Numbered from the stretch's first letter, positions 28,454 to 37,332 are shown. The stretch: 64,000 nt of DNA from JAGQRJ01 sp041402045 (GCA_041402045.1 JAWKSZ010000018.1:1-64000), one strand, 5' to 3'. The notes: generated by a model not told the origin, from the letters alone. A program made the numbers and translations.

Positions 28454-29122
28454 ATGAGCGATCGCCACGCCCTGGCCGCGGCCCTGCGCGGCCTGCTCCC
28501 ACCGTCGGTGGCGGCGGAGGTCGCGCCGGTCGACCTCGAGCGCCTGAACCCGCCGTTCCCGCTCGAAGGCCAGGGCCTGGAGGGCGCCGTCGCCAAGCGC
28601 CGCGCGGAGTTCAGCGCCGGGCGCCGCGCGGCCCACGCGGCCCTGGCCGCCCTCGGGGTGCCGGCGGCGCCGCTGATCCCCAGCCCCAGGCGGGACCCGC
28701 TGTGGCCCGCCGGCGTGGTCGGCTCGATCGCCCACTCCGGCGCCTGGGCGCTCGCCGCCGCGGCCCGCGCGGGCAGCCCGGCGGGGGTGGGCCTCGACGT
28801 CGAGCCCGCCCAGCCCCTGAAGGAGCGCCTGGCGCGCATGATCCTGACCCCCGAGGAGCGCGCGCGCGCGCCTTGGAGCGCGGGCGGGCTGTGGCTGCGC
28901 CGGGCCTTCTGCGCCAAGGAGGCGGTCTACAAGGCGCAATATCCGCTCACCCAGCGCTTCCTCGAGTTCGAGCAGGTGACCCTCGAGCCCGCGGGCGACG
29001 ACGCCTTCCTGGCCACCGTCCCCGGCTGGTCACGGCCGGTGGGCGGTCGCTGGGTCGAGGTCGCCGGCTACCTCCTGTGCGCGGTGTGCCTCGAGCACGG
29101 ACCCGATCAGGCCGTCGACTAG
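28454..29122 (+). CDS. 4'-phosphopantetheinyl transferase, EntD type
   Basis: A 222-residue enzyme that transfers phosphopantetheine from CoA to a Ser of carrier proteins. Motifs in order: GSIAHSGAWALAAAARA (substrate His), GVGLDVEPAQPL (Mg-binding Asp and Glu) and FCAKEAVYKAQYPLTQRFLE (K-E-x3-K). The size and the Y-P-L-T-Q-R-F-L-E-F ending are EntD-like rather than AcpS-like. No carrier protein or synthase gene is in this window, so the substrate is unknown. ATG start 13 bp after the double kinase. Its stop overlaps the stop region of the convergent RING-like gene by 4 bp. Confidence 0.92.
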   Translation: MSDRHALAAALRGLLPPSVAAEVAPVDLERLNPPFPLEGQGLEGAVAKRRAEFSAGRRAAHAALAALGVPAAPLIPSPRRDPLWPAGVVGSIAHSGAWALAAAARAGSPAGVGLDVEPAQPLKERLARMILTPEERARAPWSAGGLWLRRAFCAKEAVYKAQYPLTQRFLEFEQVTLEPAGDDAFLATVPGWSRPVGGRWVEVAGYLLCAVCLEHGPDQAVD

Positions 29123-29478
29123 CGGGCCGCCCAGGGCAGGACCGGCGGCAGGGGCGGATCGCCAGGCACCCCGCAGCCGGGGCAGGGGTCGCTGAGGGCG
29201 GCGCAGGCCGCGTGATACACCGTCAGGCACTCGCTGCAGGCGATCAAGGGCTGCCAGGTGTCCACCACCGCGTAGCACTCGGGGCAGGGCCGCCCAGGCT
29301 CCCGGGGCGCGTCGGGGCGCGGGCGCAGCAGGATCCTGCGGCGCACGCTCGGGGTGCGCCGCGCCGCGAGCCAGCGCCGCACCGCCTGCCACGACGCCTC
29401 GTCGTCCTCCCGGTCCTCCAACCGGTTGGGGCGCGTGAACAGCTGCTGCCAACGCTCGGACGAGGAGAGCATGCCCAT
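29119..29478 (-). CDS. Small prokaryotic RING-finger-like protein
   Basis: A 119-residue protein. The C-terminal half holds eight possible zinc ligands in the order C-x2-C-x12-C-x2-C-x4-H-x2-C-x6-C-x2-C (CPEC ... IACSECLTVYHAAC ... PCPGCG), a C4HC3 RING/PHD-type cross-brace pattern. The bacterial family Prok-RING_1 is of this type. The N-terminus is basic and helical with many Arg (VRRWLAARRTPSVRRRILLR). Two start ATGs are possible (29478 or 29472). It could bind protein or nucleic acid; no ubiquitin-like partner gene is visible nearby. It lies between, and is opposite in strand to, the transferase and the helicase. Confidence 0.7.
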   Translation of the reverse strand: MGMLSSSERWQQLFTRPNRLEDREDDEASWQAVRRWLAARRTPSVRRRILLRPRPDAPREPGRPCPECYAVVDTWQPLIACSECLTVYHAACAALSDPCPGCGVPGDPPLPPVLPWAAR

Positions 29479-29559
29479 GGCGCCACTGTGGCCTCCGGTC
29501 GCAGGACTTACCAGGCTGCGGCCCAAGCCCTGTCGGGGGCGGAGGGGATACTCCGGGGG

Positions 29560-31659
29560 ATGGTTCGTCCCGCGCTGCTCGAAGGCCTCAACCCGGCCCA
29601 ACGTGACGCCGTGCTCCACCAGCACGGCCCGCTCCTGATCCTGGCCGGCGCCGGCTCGGGCAAGACCCGGGTGATCACCCGGCGGATCGCCGCCCTGATC
29701 GACCGCGGGGTCGACCCCGAGGCGATCGTGGCGATCACCTTCACCAACAAGGCCGCGGGCGAAATGAGCGAGCGGATCGAGGACCTCCTCGACCGCGACT
29801 GCGCGCTCCCCCGGGTGCAGACCTTCCACGCCTTCGCGGTGCGGCTCCTGCGCCGCTTCGCGGAGCGCCTGGGCTTCCCCCGCGCGTTCTCGATCCTCGA
29901 CCGCGACGACCACCTGGCCCTGATCCGCGAGGCGGCCCTCGCCGCCGGGATCGACGTCAAGCGCACGTCGGCCCCCGACCTGGCCCACGGGATCGGCCGC
30001 GCCAAGGAGATGCTCGACGACCGCGCCTACGCCGCGGCGGCGGACACCGACTTCAAGGTCGCCGTCGCCAAGACCCTCCCCCGCTACCGCGCGCTCCAGC
30101 GCCAACGCGGGGGCATGGACTTCGAGGACCTGGTGGCCGGCGCGGTGCAGCTGCTCGAGGAGCACCCGGACGTGCGCCGGACCGTGCTCTCCGAGATCGA
30201 CTACGTGCTCGTCGACGAGTATCAGGACACGAACCACGCCCAGTACCGCCTGGCCCGGCTGCTGGCGGGGGAGGCGCAGAACCTCGCGGTGTGCGGCGAC
30301 CCCGATCAGTCGATCTACGGCTGGCGCGGCGCCGACATGGGGAACATCCTGCGCTTCGAGGCCGACTTCCCCGGCGCCGCGGTCGTGCTCCTCGAGGAGA
30401 ACTACCGCTCCACGGCCACGATCCTCAACGCCGCCAACGCCCTGATCGCCCACAACACCGAGCGCAAGGACAAGCAGCTCCGCGCCACCGCAGGCGAGGG
30501 CTCGCCGGTGTTCGTGCGCCGCTGCCTCGACGGCGAGCTCGAGGCGCGCTACGTCGTCGAGCGGATCGAGAAGCTGCTCGCGCAGGGCGTCCCCGCCCGG
30601 GAGATCGCGGTGATCGTGCGCACCGGGATCCTCGCGCGCGGCTACGAGGAGGCGCTGCTCAAGCGCAACATCCCCGCGACCACGTCGGGCGGGACCGCGT
30701 TCACCGACCGCAAGGAGGTCCGCGACGCCCTGTGCCTGGTGCGCCTGGCCCTGAACCCCGCGGACGACCTCGCCGCCATGCGCGCGCTGAAGCTGACCCG
30801 CGGGGTCGGCAAGCGCGCCCTCGAGCGCCTGACCGAGCACCAGCGCAGCCACGCGGGCTCGCTGGTCGACGCCTGCCGCGACGCGGCCCAGGTCGCAGGC
30901 CTGACACCGGCTCAGCGCCGCGAGCTCGAGGGCTTCAGCGGCTGGGTCGCGGGGCTGGGCGGCGCCGCGACCGCGGTCGAACACCTGGTCTCCGCCGCGA
31001 TCGACAAGCACCCGGCGGGCGAGCCCGCCGAGCCCGGGGGCCCCGACCGCCAGGGCAGCCTGAACCTGCTCATGGACGCCGCCCGCGACCAGGACCGCCG
31101 CAAGGCGAAGCAGCCCTTCCACCAGCGGGCGCGTGAGTTCCTCGATCGCCTGGCCCTGCTCTCGGCCTCCGAGAAGGACGAGCACGGCAACGACCGCGTG
31201 CTCGTGACCACGGTCCACGCCGCCAAGGGCCTCGAGTTCGCCCACGTGTTCTGCGTGGCGGTGGAGGAGGGCACCTTCCCCCACGAGCGCGCGATCCAGG
31301 AGGGCGCCGAGGAGGAGGAGCGCCGCCTGGCCTACGTGGCGTTCACCCGCGCCCGCCGCCAGCTCACGATCACCTACGCCAGCAGCCGCCCGGCTCGTCT
31401 GCGCTCTCAGGAGCGCCGCCGGCCCAGCCGCTTCCTCTACGAGCTGCCCGCGGACTTGATCTGGGACCCCGTGCGCAGCGAGCCCCACGAGCTCCCGCCG
31501 CCGCCGGAGGCCGAGCCCGAGCCGACCCCGGCGCCCCCCGCCCCCAAGGCCGCTGGCGCCCCGGCCCGCCGGGCCAGCCCCCGGGTCCTGGGCCTGGGCG
31601 CGCCCAAGGCCGCGGCCAAGAAGAGCCTCTACGGGCGGCCCCTCGCCGGACGCAAATGA
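29560..31659 (+). CDS. UvrD/Rep/PcrA-family DNA helicase
   Basis: A 699-residue superfamily 1A helicase, a 3'-5' DNA translocase for repair or replication restart. Motifs: LNPAQRDAVLHQHGPLLI (Q motif), GAGSGKTRVITRR (I), AITFTNKAAGEM (Ia), VDEYQDTNHAQ (II), CGDPDQSIYGWRGAD (III), LEENYRSTATIL (IV), VTTVHAAKGLEF (V) and YVAFTRARRQL (VI). The C-terminal about 70 residues are a Pro/Ala linker and a short end (LGAPKAAAKKSLYGR). Size fits Rep/PcrA. No ribosome site at usual spacing; a GATACT hexamer ends 7 nt before the ATG, suggesting a leaderless transcript. Confidence 0.95.
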   Translation: MVRPALLEGLNPAQRDAVLHQHGPLLILAGAGSGKTRVITRRIAALIDRGVDPEAIVAITFTNKAAGEMSERIEDLLDRDCALPRVQTFHAFAVRLLRRFAERLGFPRAFSILDRDDHLALIREAALAAGIDVKRTSAPDLAHGIGRAKEMLDDRAYAAAADTDFKVAVAKTLPRYRALQRQRGGMDFEDLVAGAVQLLEEHPDVRRTVLSEIDYVLVDEYQDTNHAQYRLARLLAGEAQNLAVCGDPDQSIYGWRGADMGNILRFEADFPGAAVVLLEENYRSTATILNAANALIAHNTERKDKQLRATAGEGSPVFVRRCLDGELEARYVVERIEKLLAQGVPAREIAVIVRTGILARGYEEALLKRNIPATTSGGTAFTDRKEVRDALCLVRLALNPADDLAAMRALKLTRGVGKRALERLTEHQRSHAGSLVDACRDAAQVAGLTPAQRRELEGFSGWVAGLGGAATAVEHLVSAAIDKHPAGEPAEPGGPDRQGSLNLLMDAARDQDRRKAKQPFHQRAREFLDRLALLSASEKDEHGNDRVLVTTVHAAKGLEFAHVFCVAVEEGTFPHERAIQEGAEEEERRLAYVAFTRARRQLTITYASSRPARLRSQERRRPSRFLYELPADLIWDPVRSEPHELPPPPEAEPEPTPAPPAPKAAGAPARRASPRVLGLGAPKAAAKKSLYGRPLAGRK

Positions 31660-31673
31660 CGCCCTGCTGGGCG

Positions 31674-31703
31674 TTGACCGCCCCCGGTGCCTCTCGCTAC
31701 CAT
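31674..31703 (+). promoter_or_regulatory. Sigma-70 promoter of the tRNA gene
   Basis: TTGACC at 31674-31679 and TACCAT at 31698-31703 with an 18-bp spacer; 9 bp separate the -10 box from the tRNA 5' end. Five of six and four of six bases match consensus. Confidence 0.6.
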
Positions 31704-31712
31704 GCGCGGACT

Positions 31713-31786
31713 GGCGGCATAGCTCAGTCGGTTAGAGCGACGGCTTCATAAGCCGTAGGTCACTGGTTCAAGTCCAGTTGCCGCTA
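31713..31786 (+). tRNA. tRNA with anticodon CAT (elongator Met, or Ile if the C34 is lysidine-modified)
   Basis: 74-nt cloverleaf: acceptor GGCGGCA/TGCCGCT (G1-T72 wobble), D arm GCTC/GAGC, anticodon arm ACGGC-TTCATAA-GCCGT, variable AGGTC, T arm ACTGG-TTCAAGT-CCAGT, discriminator A. No CCA is encoded. It lacks the unpaired position 1-72 and the GGG/CCC anticodon stem of initiator tRNA. Whether it is Met or Ile2 cannot be settled by eye. Confidence 0.95.
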
Positions 31787-31863
31787 TCGCGCCCGCAGCA
31801 CCTCGCTGCGGGCGTCGCCGTTGGTTCGCGGCGCCCGGACCCCGACGGAGCCAGGCTCCGCAC

Positions 31864-32060
31864 GCGCGGAGGGTCGCGCTGACCGAGGGCCCACCGTCGA
31901 GCGAGCGACGCGACGCCCGCGTCGTACGCGACGAGCGACGTGGTCGTCCGCAGGTGCGGAACCACACCGGCCGGTCGGAGGATCGGCGAAGCCGATCCCG
32001 CAGACCGGGGCGGATCCCGACGGGCCGCCCGGGCTGCGCGCGAGGGTCCGCTGAGCGAGG
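31864..32060 (+). repeat. Dispersed hairpin element, copy A, beside the tRNA
   Basis: In the 478-bp gap after the tRNA. It is flanked by similar direct repeats (about 31864-31890 and 32036-32060, gcgcg.gagggtc.gctga.cgagg). The core has gcgacgagcgacgtggtcgtc, a CCGCA/TGCGG hairpin, GGATCGGC-GAA-GCCGATCC, then agaccggggcgga. Copy B at 39583-39750 has the same order. No credible ORF in the gap. Confidence 0.55.
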
Positions 32061-32191
32061 CGCTGTCGCTGACCTCGCGTCGCTGACCGAGCGCCAGCGG
32101 GGGGGCAGCCCGGAGCCCCACAACCTGCGTTGGAGCGGGTATCCTCCGCGCCAGCGCCCTCTGGAGCGCACGCGACCCCGACTCAAAGAAC

Positions 32192-32257
32192 ATTCGGTTT
32201 TTTCGAATCACAAATTCCTTCCATTCGCCTTTCGCGCACCGCAAGCGCCGCTACGGT
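32192..32257 (+). promoter_or_regulatory. AT-rich promoter region of the exporter operon
   Basis: A rare AT-rich patch with the inverted repeat ATTCG-gtttttt-CGAAT (32192-32208), followed by cacaaattcc and TACGGT at 32252-32257. The TACGGT ends 7 nt before the ATG at 32265, consistent with a leaderless start. The inverted repeat could be an operator; this is a guess. Confidence 0.4.
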
Positions 32258-32264
32258 GGGTCAC

Positions 32265-34418
32265 ATGACGAACAGTGTTTCGCCCTCCAGTCCTCCTCAG
32301 GAAGCTCCTCCGCGCCCCGCCCCCGACAAGGCCGCGGAGCTGGTCGCCTTGCTCCAGCTGGCCGCCCCGCGGGAGAGCCCGCCCCCCGAGACCGAGCAGC
32401 TCAAGGTCGCGGTGTGGTCCGCGGCCCGCGCCGTTCCCTGGGCTGAGCCCTGGCGCTGGTTCTCCGAAGCCGCGGAGCTCGTCGGCTTCCGGGGCGTCAC
32501 CCTCGAGCGCACCTGGAGCGCGGTGCGCAGCGAGCTGCTGAGCGTGGGTCCCGTGATCCTGCGCGACGCTGCGGGCTGGCTCGTGCTGCGCGAGGACACC
32601 ACCGGCGGGGTCGAAGTCACCCGCGCGTCCGACGGCCAACAGCGGACCCTGTCCCCCGACGCGGTGCTGCGCGAACTCGGCGGGGACCCGGAGCGCTCCC
32701 TGACCTGCGGCGTCCTGCACGCGCTGGCGCCCGCGGCCCCCGTGCTCGCGCCCCTGGAGCGCCCGAGCCCCACCGCCCGCCTGCGCTACCTGGTCGCGCC
32801 CGAGGCGCGCGACCTCAAGGCCCTCGTCGTGTTCGCCGTGATCGTGGGAGCCCTGAACCTCGCGATCCCCGTCACCGTGGAGGCGCTGGTCAACACCGTG
32901 GCCTTCGTGGGCCTGCTGCAGCCGATCGTGGTCCTGACCCTCGCGCTCGCGGCCTGCCTCGGCTTCGCCGCCGTGGTCCAGGCGCTCGAGGCGTTCACCG
33001 TGGAGCTGATCCAGCGTCGCACCTTCGCCCGGGTCGCGATGGACCTGGCCTGGCGCCTGCCGCGAGTGCGGCACGAGGGGCTCGACAACGCCCACGGTCC
33101 GGAGCTCGTCAACCGCTTCTTCGACGTGGCGACCCTGCAGAAGGTCGGCGCCAAGCTCTTGCTGGACGGCCTGGCGGTCGTGCTCTCGGCGGGGGTCGGG
33201 CTCCTGGTCCTCGCCTTCTACCACCCGCTGCTTCTGGCCTTCGACGTGTTCCTGCTCGCGGCGCTCTCCTTCGTGATCCTCGTGCTGGGCCGCGGCGGGC
33301 AGCGCACGGCGATCAAGGAGTCCAGCGCCAAGTATGCCGTCGCCGACTGGCTCCAGGAGTTGGTGCGGCACCCCCTGGCGTTCCAGCTGGCCGCGGGCCG
33401 CGAGGTCGCCCTCGACCACGCGGACACCCTGGCCACGACCTACCTCGAGCGGCGCGCGACCCACTACCGCGTGGTGCTGCGCCAGCTGCTCAGCGCCCTC
33501 GCGCTGCAGGTGGTGACGAGCGCGCTCCTGCTCGGGCTGGGGGGCTGGCTGGTCAAGGTCGGCCAGCTCAGCCTGGGTCAGCTCGTGGCCTCCTGGCTGA
33601 TCGTGAGCATCGTGCTCGCCGCGGTGGCGAAGCTCGGCCGCCAGCTCGAGAGCGTCTACGACCTCCTCGCGGCGGTCGACAAGCTCGGCTACCTGTTCGA
33701 CCTCCCCCTGGAGCTGGAGGCAGGAGAAGCGCTCCCGCCGCAGGAGGGCCCCGCGCGGGTGAGCCTGCTCCACGTCAGCCACGCCTGGCCCGGCGGCCGC
33801 TGTGTCCCGCGCGAGGTCAGCGCCGAGCTCGCCCCGGGCGAGCGGGTGGCGCTGCTCGGCCCGAGCGGCGCGGGCAAGTCGACGCTCCTGGAGCTGCTCC
33901 AGGGGCTGCGGCGCTGCACCGGCGGACGCATCGACCTCGACGGCGTCGACCTGCGCTCGCTGCGCACCGCCGGACTGCGCGCCCAGGTCGCCCTGGCCCG
34001 CAGCGGCGAGGTCGTCTCGGGCACCGTGGCCCAGAACCTGCGCCTGGGCGACCCGAGCCTGGACCTCGACCGCCTGCGCCAGGCCCTCGAGGGCGTCGGC
34101 CTGTGGGACGCGATCCAACGCCTGCCCGCCGGGCTCGAGACGCCGCTGGCGAGCTTCGGGCGCCCGCTCTCCTCGCGCCAGGCGGACCTCCTGGTCCTGG
34201 CTCGGGTGCTGCTGACCCGCCCCCGGCTCGTACTCCTGGACGGGATCCTCGACGGCCTCGCGCTCGAGGCCGCGGGCAAGGTGCTCGAGCACCTGCAGCA
34301 CGCCGTCCCCTGCACCGTCGTGGTCGCCACCCAGCGCCCCGACGTCGCCGACCTCTGCCAACGCGTCCTGAACCTCGACGTCGAGGGCCGCCTCGTCGCC
34401 CAAGGAGCCAGCTCATGA
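32265..34418 (+). CDS. ABC exporter (HlyB/type I secretion-like) with degenerate ATPase motifs
   Basis: A 717-residue protein. Residues about 20-170 look like a C39-like peptidase domain (EAAELVGFRGVTLERTWSAV, GPVILRDAAGWLVL), with no obvious catalytic Cys. Five to six membrane helices span about 185-440. The nucleotide-binding domain starts near 490. Walker A (GPSGAGKST, near 533) is intact. The rest is not canonical: the Q-loop Gln is absent (QVALARSGEVVSGTV), the signature is LSSRQ instead of LSGGQ, Walker B reads RLVLLDG with Gly replacing the catalytic Glu, and the switch His is replaced in VVATQRPD. ATP binding may remain while hydrolysis is likely weak or absent. First gene of a translationally coupled operon with hlyD and tolC-like genes. 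Confidence 0.88.
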   Translation: MTNSVSPSSPPQEAPPRPAPDKAAELVALLQLAAPRESPPPETEQLKVAVWSAARAVPWAEPWRWFSEAAELVGFRGVTLERTWSAVRSELLSVGPVILRDAAGWLVLREDTTGGVEVTRASDGQQRTLSPDAVLRELGGDPERSLTCGVLHALAPAAPVLAPLERPSPTARLRYLVAPEARDLKALVVFAVIVGALNLAIPVTVEALVNTVAFVGLLQPIVVLTLALAACLGFAAVVQALEAFTVELIQRRTFARVAMDLAWRLPRVRHEGLDNAHGPELVNRFFDVATLQKVGAKLLLDGLAVVLSAGVGLLVLAFYHPLLLAFDVFLLAALSFVILVLGRGGQRTAIKESSAKYAVADWLQELVRHPLAFQLAAGREVALDHADTLATTYLERRATHYRVVLRQLLSALALQVVTSALLLGLGGWLVKVGQLSLGQLVASWLIVSIVLAAVAKLGRQLESVYDLLAAVDKLGYLFDLPLELEAGEALPPQEGPARVSLLHVSHAWPGGRCVPREVSAELAPGERVALLGPSGAGKSTLLELLQGLRRCTGGRIDLDGVDLRSLRTAGLRAQVALARSGEVVSGTVAQNLRLGDPSLDLDRLRQALEGVGLWDAIQRLPAGLETPLASFGRPLSSRQADLLVLARVLLTRPRLVLLDGILDGLALEAAGKVLEHLQHAVPCTVVVATQRPDVADLCQRVLNLDVEGRLVAQGASS

Positions 34419-35740
34419 CCGAGTCCACCCTCGGCCGCGCGGACGTCTCCCGCGCCAGCGCGCTGCGCGCCGCGCAGACCCCGGCCTGGTTCTGGCGCCT
34501 GGCGCAGATCCTGGGGCTGGGCCTGCTCCTGCTGCCGCCGGCCTTCATGCTCCTCCCCTGGCGGCAGAACGTGCGCGGCGACGGACGGGTCGTGGCCTAC
34601 GCGCCCCTCGAGCGCCAGCAGGCGGTGGAGGCGCCGATCGACGGCCGCGTGACCGAGTGGTGGGTCGTGGAGGGCAGCCAGGTCACCGCGGGCCAGCTCC
34701 TGTTCGAGATCAGCGACAACGACCCCAACCTGCTGACCCGGCTCAGCGAGCAGCGCTCCGCCTACGAGGCCAAGCTCGCGGCGGCGGACGCGAAGCTCGC
34801 CGCCTACGCCGAGAAGATCACCGCCAAGGAGCAAGGGCTGGAGCTCGAGCTCGAGGTCGCGCAGCAGAAGATCCTGATGGCTGGACAGCGGGTCACCGCC
34901 GCCGAGCGCGCGGTCGACGCCGCGGAGATCGCGGCGCAGACCGCCGAGCTGAACTACGAGCGCCGCTCCCAGCTCAAGGCGAGCGGGCTCGTCTCCGAGC
35001 GCGAGTTCGAGCTGGCGCGGCTGGAGCTGCGCGAGGCCGAGCTGCAGCTCGCCCGGGAGCAGGCGAGCCTCGAGGCCGCCCGCAGCGACCGCGCCGCCCT
35101 CGAAGCGGCCCGCGGCTCCAAGGCCGCGGAATACACCGCGGACATTCGCTCCGCGCGCGCGCAGCGCGAGGAGGCGGCTTCCGAGGCGGCCAGCGCGCGC
35201 TCGGTCCTCGCCGAGATCGACGTCAAGATCGCGCGCCAGGCCAACCAGCGCGTCACGGCGCCGGTCTCCGGCACCGTGCTGCGCCTGAACGCCAACCGCG
35301 GCGGCGAAATGGTCAAGGCCGGCGATCCGGTCGCCGTGCTCGTGCCCGACACCACCTCCCTCGCCGTCGAGCTCTGGGTCGACGGCAACGACATGCCGCT
35401 GATCGCCGCCGGGCGCCCGGTGCGCCTGCAGTTCGAGGGCTGGCCGGCGGTGCAGTTCGCCGGCTGGCCGAGCGTGGCCGTCGGCACCTTCGGCGGGGTC
35501 GTCCAGTTCGTCGACGCCAGCGACGACGGCAGCGGCCGCTTCCGGCTGGTGGTGACCCCCGACGACCCGGGCTCGTGGCCGACCGGCGCCTACCTGCGCC
35601 AGGGCGTGCGCACCCGCGGCTGGGTCCTGCTGGAGGAGGTCTCCCTCGGCTTCGAGTTCTGGCGCCAGATCAACGGGTTCCCTCCGGTGGTCGCGCCTTC
35701 CGAGCCCAAGCAGAAGGCCAAGATCAAGGTGGGCAAGTGA
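34415..35740 (+). CDS. HlyD-type membrane fusion protein
   Basis: A 441-residue periplasmic adaptor linking the ABC protein to the outer-membrane channel. One N-terminal transmembrane helix (LAQILGLGLLLLPPAFMLL, about 27-45). The first half of the lipoyl domain is PIDGRVTEWWVVEGSQVTAG. A long coiled-coil hairpin spans about 110-270, with ASGLVSEREFELARLELREA at the turn. The second lipoyl half is VTAPVSGTVLRLNANRGGEM. A beta-barrel region and a Lys-rich tail (PKQKAKIKVGK) follow. The ATG overlaps the ABC stop (ATGA), and its own stop overlaps the next start (GTGA), so the three are co-translated. Confidence 0.92.
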   Translation: MTESTLGRADVSRASALRAAQTPAWFWRLAQILGLGLLLLPPAFMLLPWRQNVRGDGRVVAYAPLERQQAVEAPIDGRVTEWWVVEGSQVTAGQLLFEISDNDPNLLTRLSEQRSAYEAKLAAADAKLAAYAEKITAKEQGLELELEVAQQKILMAGQRVTAAERAVDAAEIAAQTAELNYERRSQLKASGLVSEREFELARLELREAELQLAREQASLEAARSDRAALEAARGSKAAEYTADIRSARAQREEAASEAASARSVLAEIDVKIARQANQRVTAPVSGTVLRLNANRGGEMVKAGDPVAVLVPDTTSLAVELWVDGNDMPLIAAGRPVRLQFEGWPAVQFAGWPSVAVGTFGGVVQFVDASDDGSGRFRLVVTPDDPGSWPTGAYLRQGVRTRGWVLLEEVSLGFEFWRQINGFPPVVAPSEPKQKAKIKVGK

Positions 35741-37290
35741 GCCGGCGCGCAGCGCTGTGGGGGCTCCTGGCCGCCAACGCCGTCGCGCTGGGCTGCGCGG
35801 CGCCGCCGCGGGACGGCGTGTGGCTGCTCCCCGCGGCCGGCCCCGACGACGTGCCCCCCCCGACGCCCTTGGCCCTCGAGCCCACGGCCCTGGGCGTCCC
35901 CGCCGCACAGGCCCCGCTCCCCTGGGGCCCCGGCCAACCGCTCCAGCTCGAGCACGTCCTGGAAGCCGTCGAGACGAGCTACCCGCTCCTGACCGTCGCC
36001 GAGTGGAAGCGCGCGGTGGCCCAAGCGCAGGAGCTGCAGGCCCTGGGCGCCTTCGACCTCGAGCTGAGCGGCAAGGCCCAGTGGAACGTCGAGGGCTTCT
36101 ACGAGAACCACACCGCCGGGGTCGGCCTGGAGCAGGCCACGGGCCTCTACGGGCTGCGCCTGCGCGGCGGCTATCGCGTGGGCGCCGGCGACTTCGACCT
36201 GACCTGGGACGGAAAGCGCCGGATCAACCACGGCGGCGAGTTCAGCGCAGGCGCGTCGCTGCCCCTGCTGCGCGGGGGCGCGATCGACCCCGCTCGACGC
36301 GACCTGCGCGTGGCCGAGGTCGCGCGCGAGGTCGCCGCCGCGAGCCTGGCCGAGCGGCGCTTGACCTACGCCCAGCTCGCCGCGGCGGTCTACTTCGAGT
36401 GGGTCGCGGCGGGCCGCCGTCGGCGGATCGCGCGCGCGCTGCGCCAGCTCGCGGACGACCGCCAGCGCGGGCTCGCCGAAGGCTTCGCGCGGGGCGCGAT
36501 CGCCGAGATCGAGGTCCTGGACAACCAGCGGCTGGTGGCCGAGCGCGAGGCCCTCGAGGTCAAGGCCCGCCGCGAGCTGGAGAAGGCCAGCCTCGCCCTG
36601 AGCCTGTTCCTCCGCGACCCGGGTGGGCGACCCCTGCTCCCCGACGCCAGCGCGCTCCCAGGCGGGCTGCCCCCGGGCCCGGCGCCGACGGCGGCGCTCC
36701 TGGAGGAGGACGTGGAGCGCGCGCTGCGCGCGCGCCCGGACGTGCAGGTCGCCGAGCACCTCCTGGCCCAGGCGCAGGTGGTGCTGGACGAGGCCGAGAA
36801 CCAGCTGCTGCCGACCCTCGACCTGACCGTGCTCGCGTCCCAGGACCTCGATCGCCGTCGCCCCTCGCCGACCAAGGGAGAGTTCGAGCTGGTCGCGGGC
36901 CTCGAGTTCGGCTTCCCCCTGCAGAACCGCAAGGCGCGGGGCAAGCGCGCCGAAGCCGAGGCCAAGCTCGAGGTCCTGCGCACCGAGCTGCGCTTCCTGC
37001 GCGACCAGGTCACGGTCGAGGTGCGCGACGCGTTCTCCGCGCTCCAGGCCGCCCACGAGCGCGAGGCCCGCGTGCGCGTCGCCGCCGAGCTCGCCGAGCG
37101 CGTGTCCCAGGCCGAGCGGGACCGCTTCGAGCTGGGCGACTCCACCGTGCTCCGGCTGAACCTGCGCGAGGCCGCCGCGGCCCAGGCCGAGCTCAAGCGG
37201 GTCGAGGCCCTGCGCGACTACTGGATCGCGGTGGGTGCTTACGCCACGGCGCTGGGTGCCACACCTCGGGGCCCCGGGTTGCTGCCATGA
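35737..37290 (+). CDS. TolC-family outer-membrane efflux lipoprotein
   Basis: A 517-residue outer-membrane factor. The N-terminus is a lipoprotein signal (RRAALWGLLAANAVALGC). Then come the TolC repeats with long amphipathic helices (ERRLTYAQLAAAVYFEWVAA; EVLDNQRLVAEREALEVKAR; VTVEVRDAFSALQAAHEREA) and strand segments (GEFELVAGLEFGFPLQNRKA). Repeated LEHVLEAVETSYPLLTVAEW resembles the start of TolC repeats. GTG start overlapping hlyD by 4 bp. Together with the two preceding genes it forms a tripartite exporter; the substrate is not evident. Confidence 0.9.
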   Translation: MSRRAALWGLLAANAVALGCAAPPRDGVWLLPAAGPDDVPPPTPLALEPTALGVPAAQAPLPWGPGQPLQLEHVLEAVETSYPLLTVAEWKRAVAQAQELQALGAFDLELSGKAQWNVEGFYENHTAGVGLEQATGLYGLRLRGGYRVGAGDFDLTWDGKRRINHGGEFSAGASLPLLRGGAIDPARRDLRVAEVAREVAAASLAERRLTYAQLAAAVYFEWVAAGRRRRIARALRQLADDRQRGLAEGFARGAIAEIEVLDNQRLVAEREALEVKARRELEKASLALSLFLRDPGGRPLLPDASALPGGLPPGPAPTAALLEEDVERALRARPDVQVAEHLLAQAQVVLDEAENQLLPTLDLTVLASQDLDRRRPSPTKGEFELVAGLEFGFPLQNRKARGKRAEAEAKLEVLRTELRFLRDQVTVEVRDAFSALQAAHEREARVRVAAELAERVSQAERDRFELGDSTVLRLNLREAAAAQAELKRVEALRDYWIAVGAYATALGATPRGPGLLP

Positions 37291-37326
37291 GCCGCGTTTT
37301 CGCACCCTGCCCGCGCCGGGCGTCCG

Positions 37327-37332
37327 TATCCT
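37327..37332 (+). promoter_or_regulatory. Putative -10 box upstream of the kinase at 37349
   Basis: TATCCT 16 nt before the ATG, with the ribosome site GGGGGAGGG between. The same hexamer and following CGA occur before the kinase at 46793. It suggests the kinase can be transcribed apart from the exporter operon. Confidence 0.4.

Noticed and set aside
31746..32244. Minus-strand open frames in the gap after the tRNA
   Set aside because: They overlap the tRNA itself or the hairpin repeat and show no coding third-position bias or family resemblance.
31713..32264. tRNA 3' end as an integration site for a genomic island
   Set aside because: No second copy of the tRNA 3' end and no integrase in the window; the following DNA is a dispersed hairpin element.
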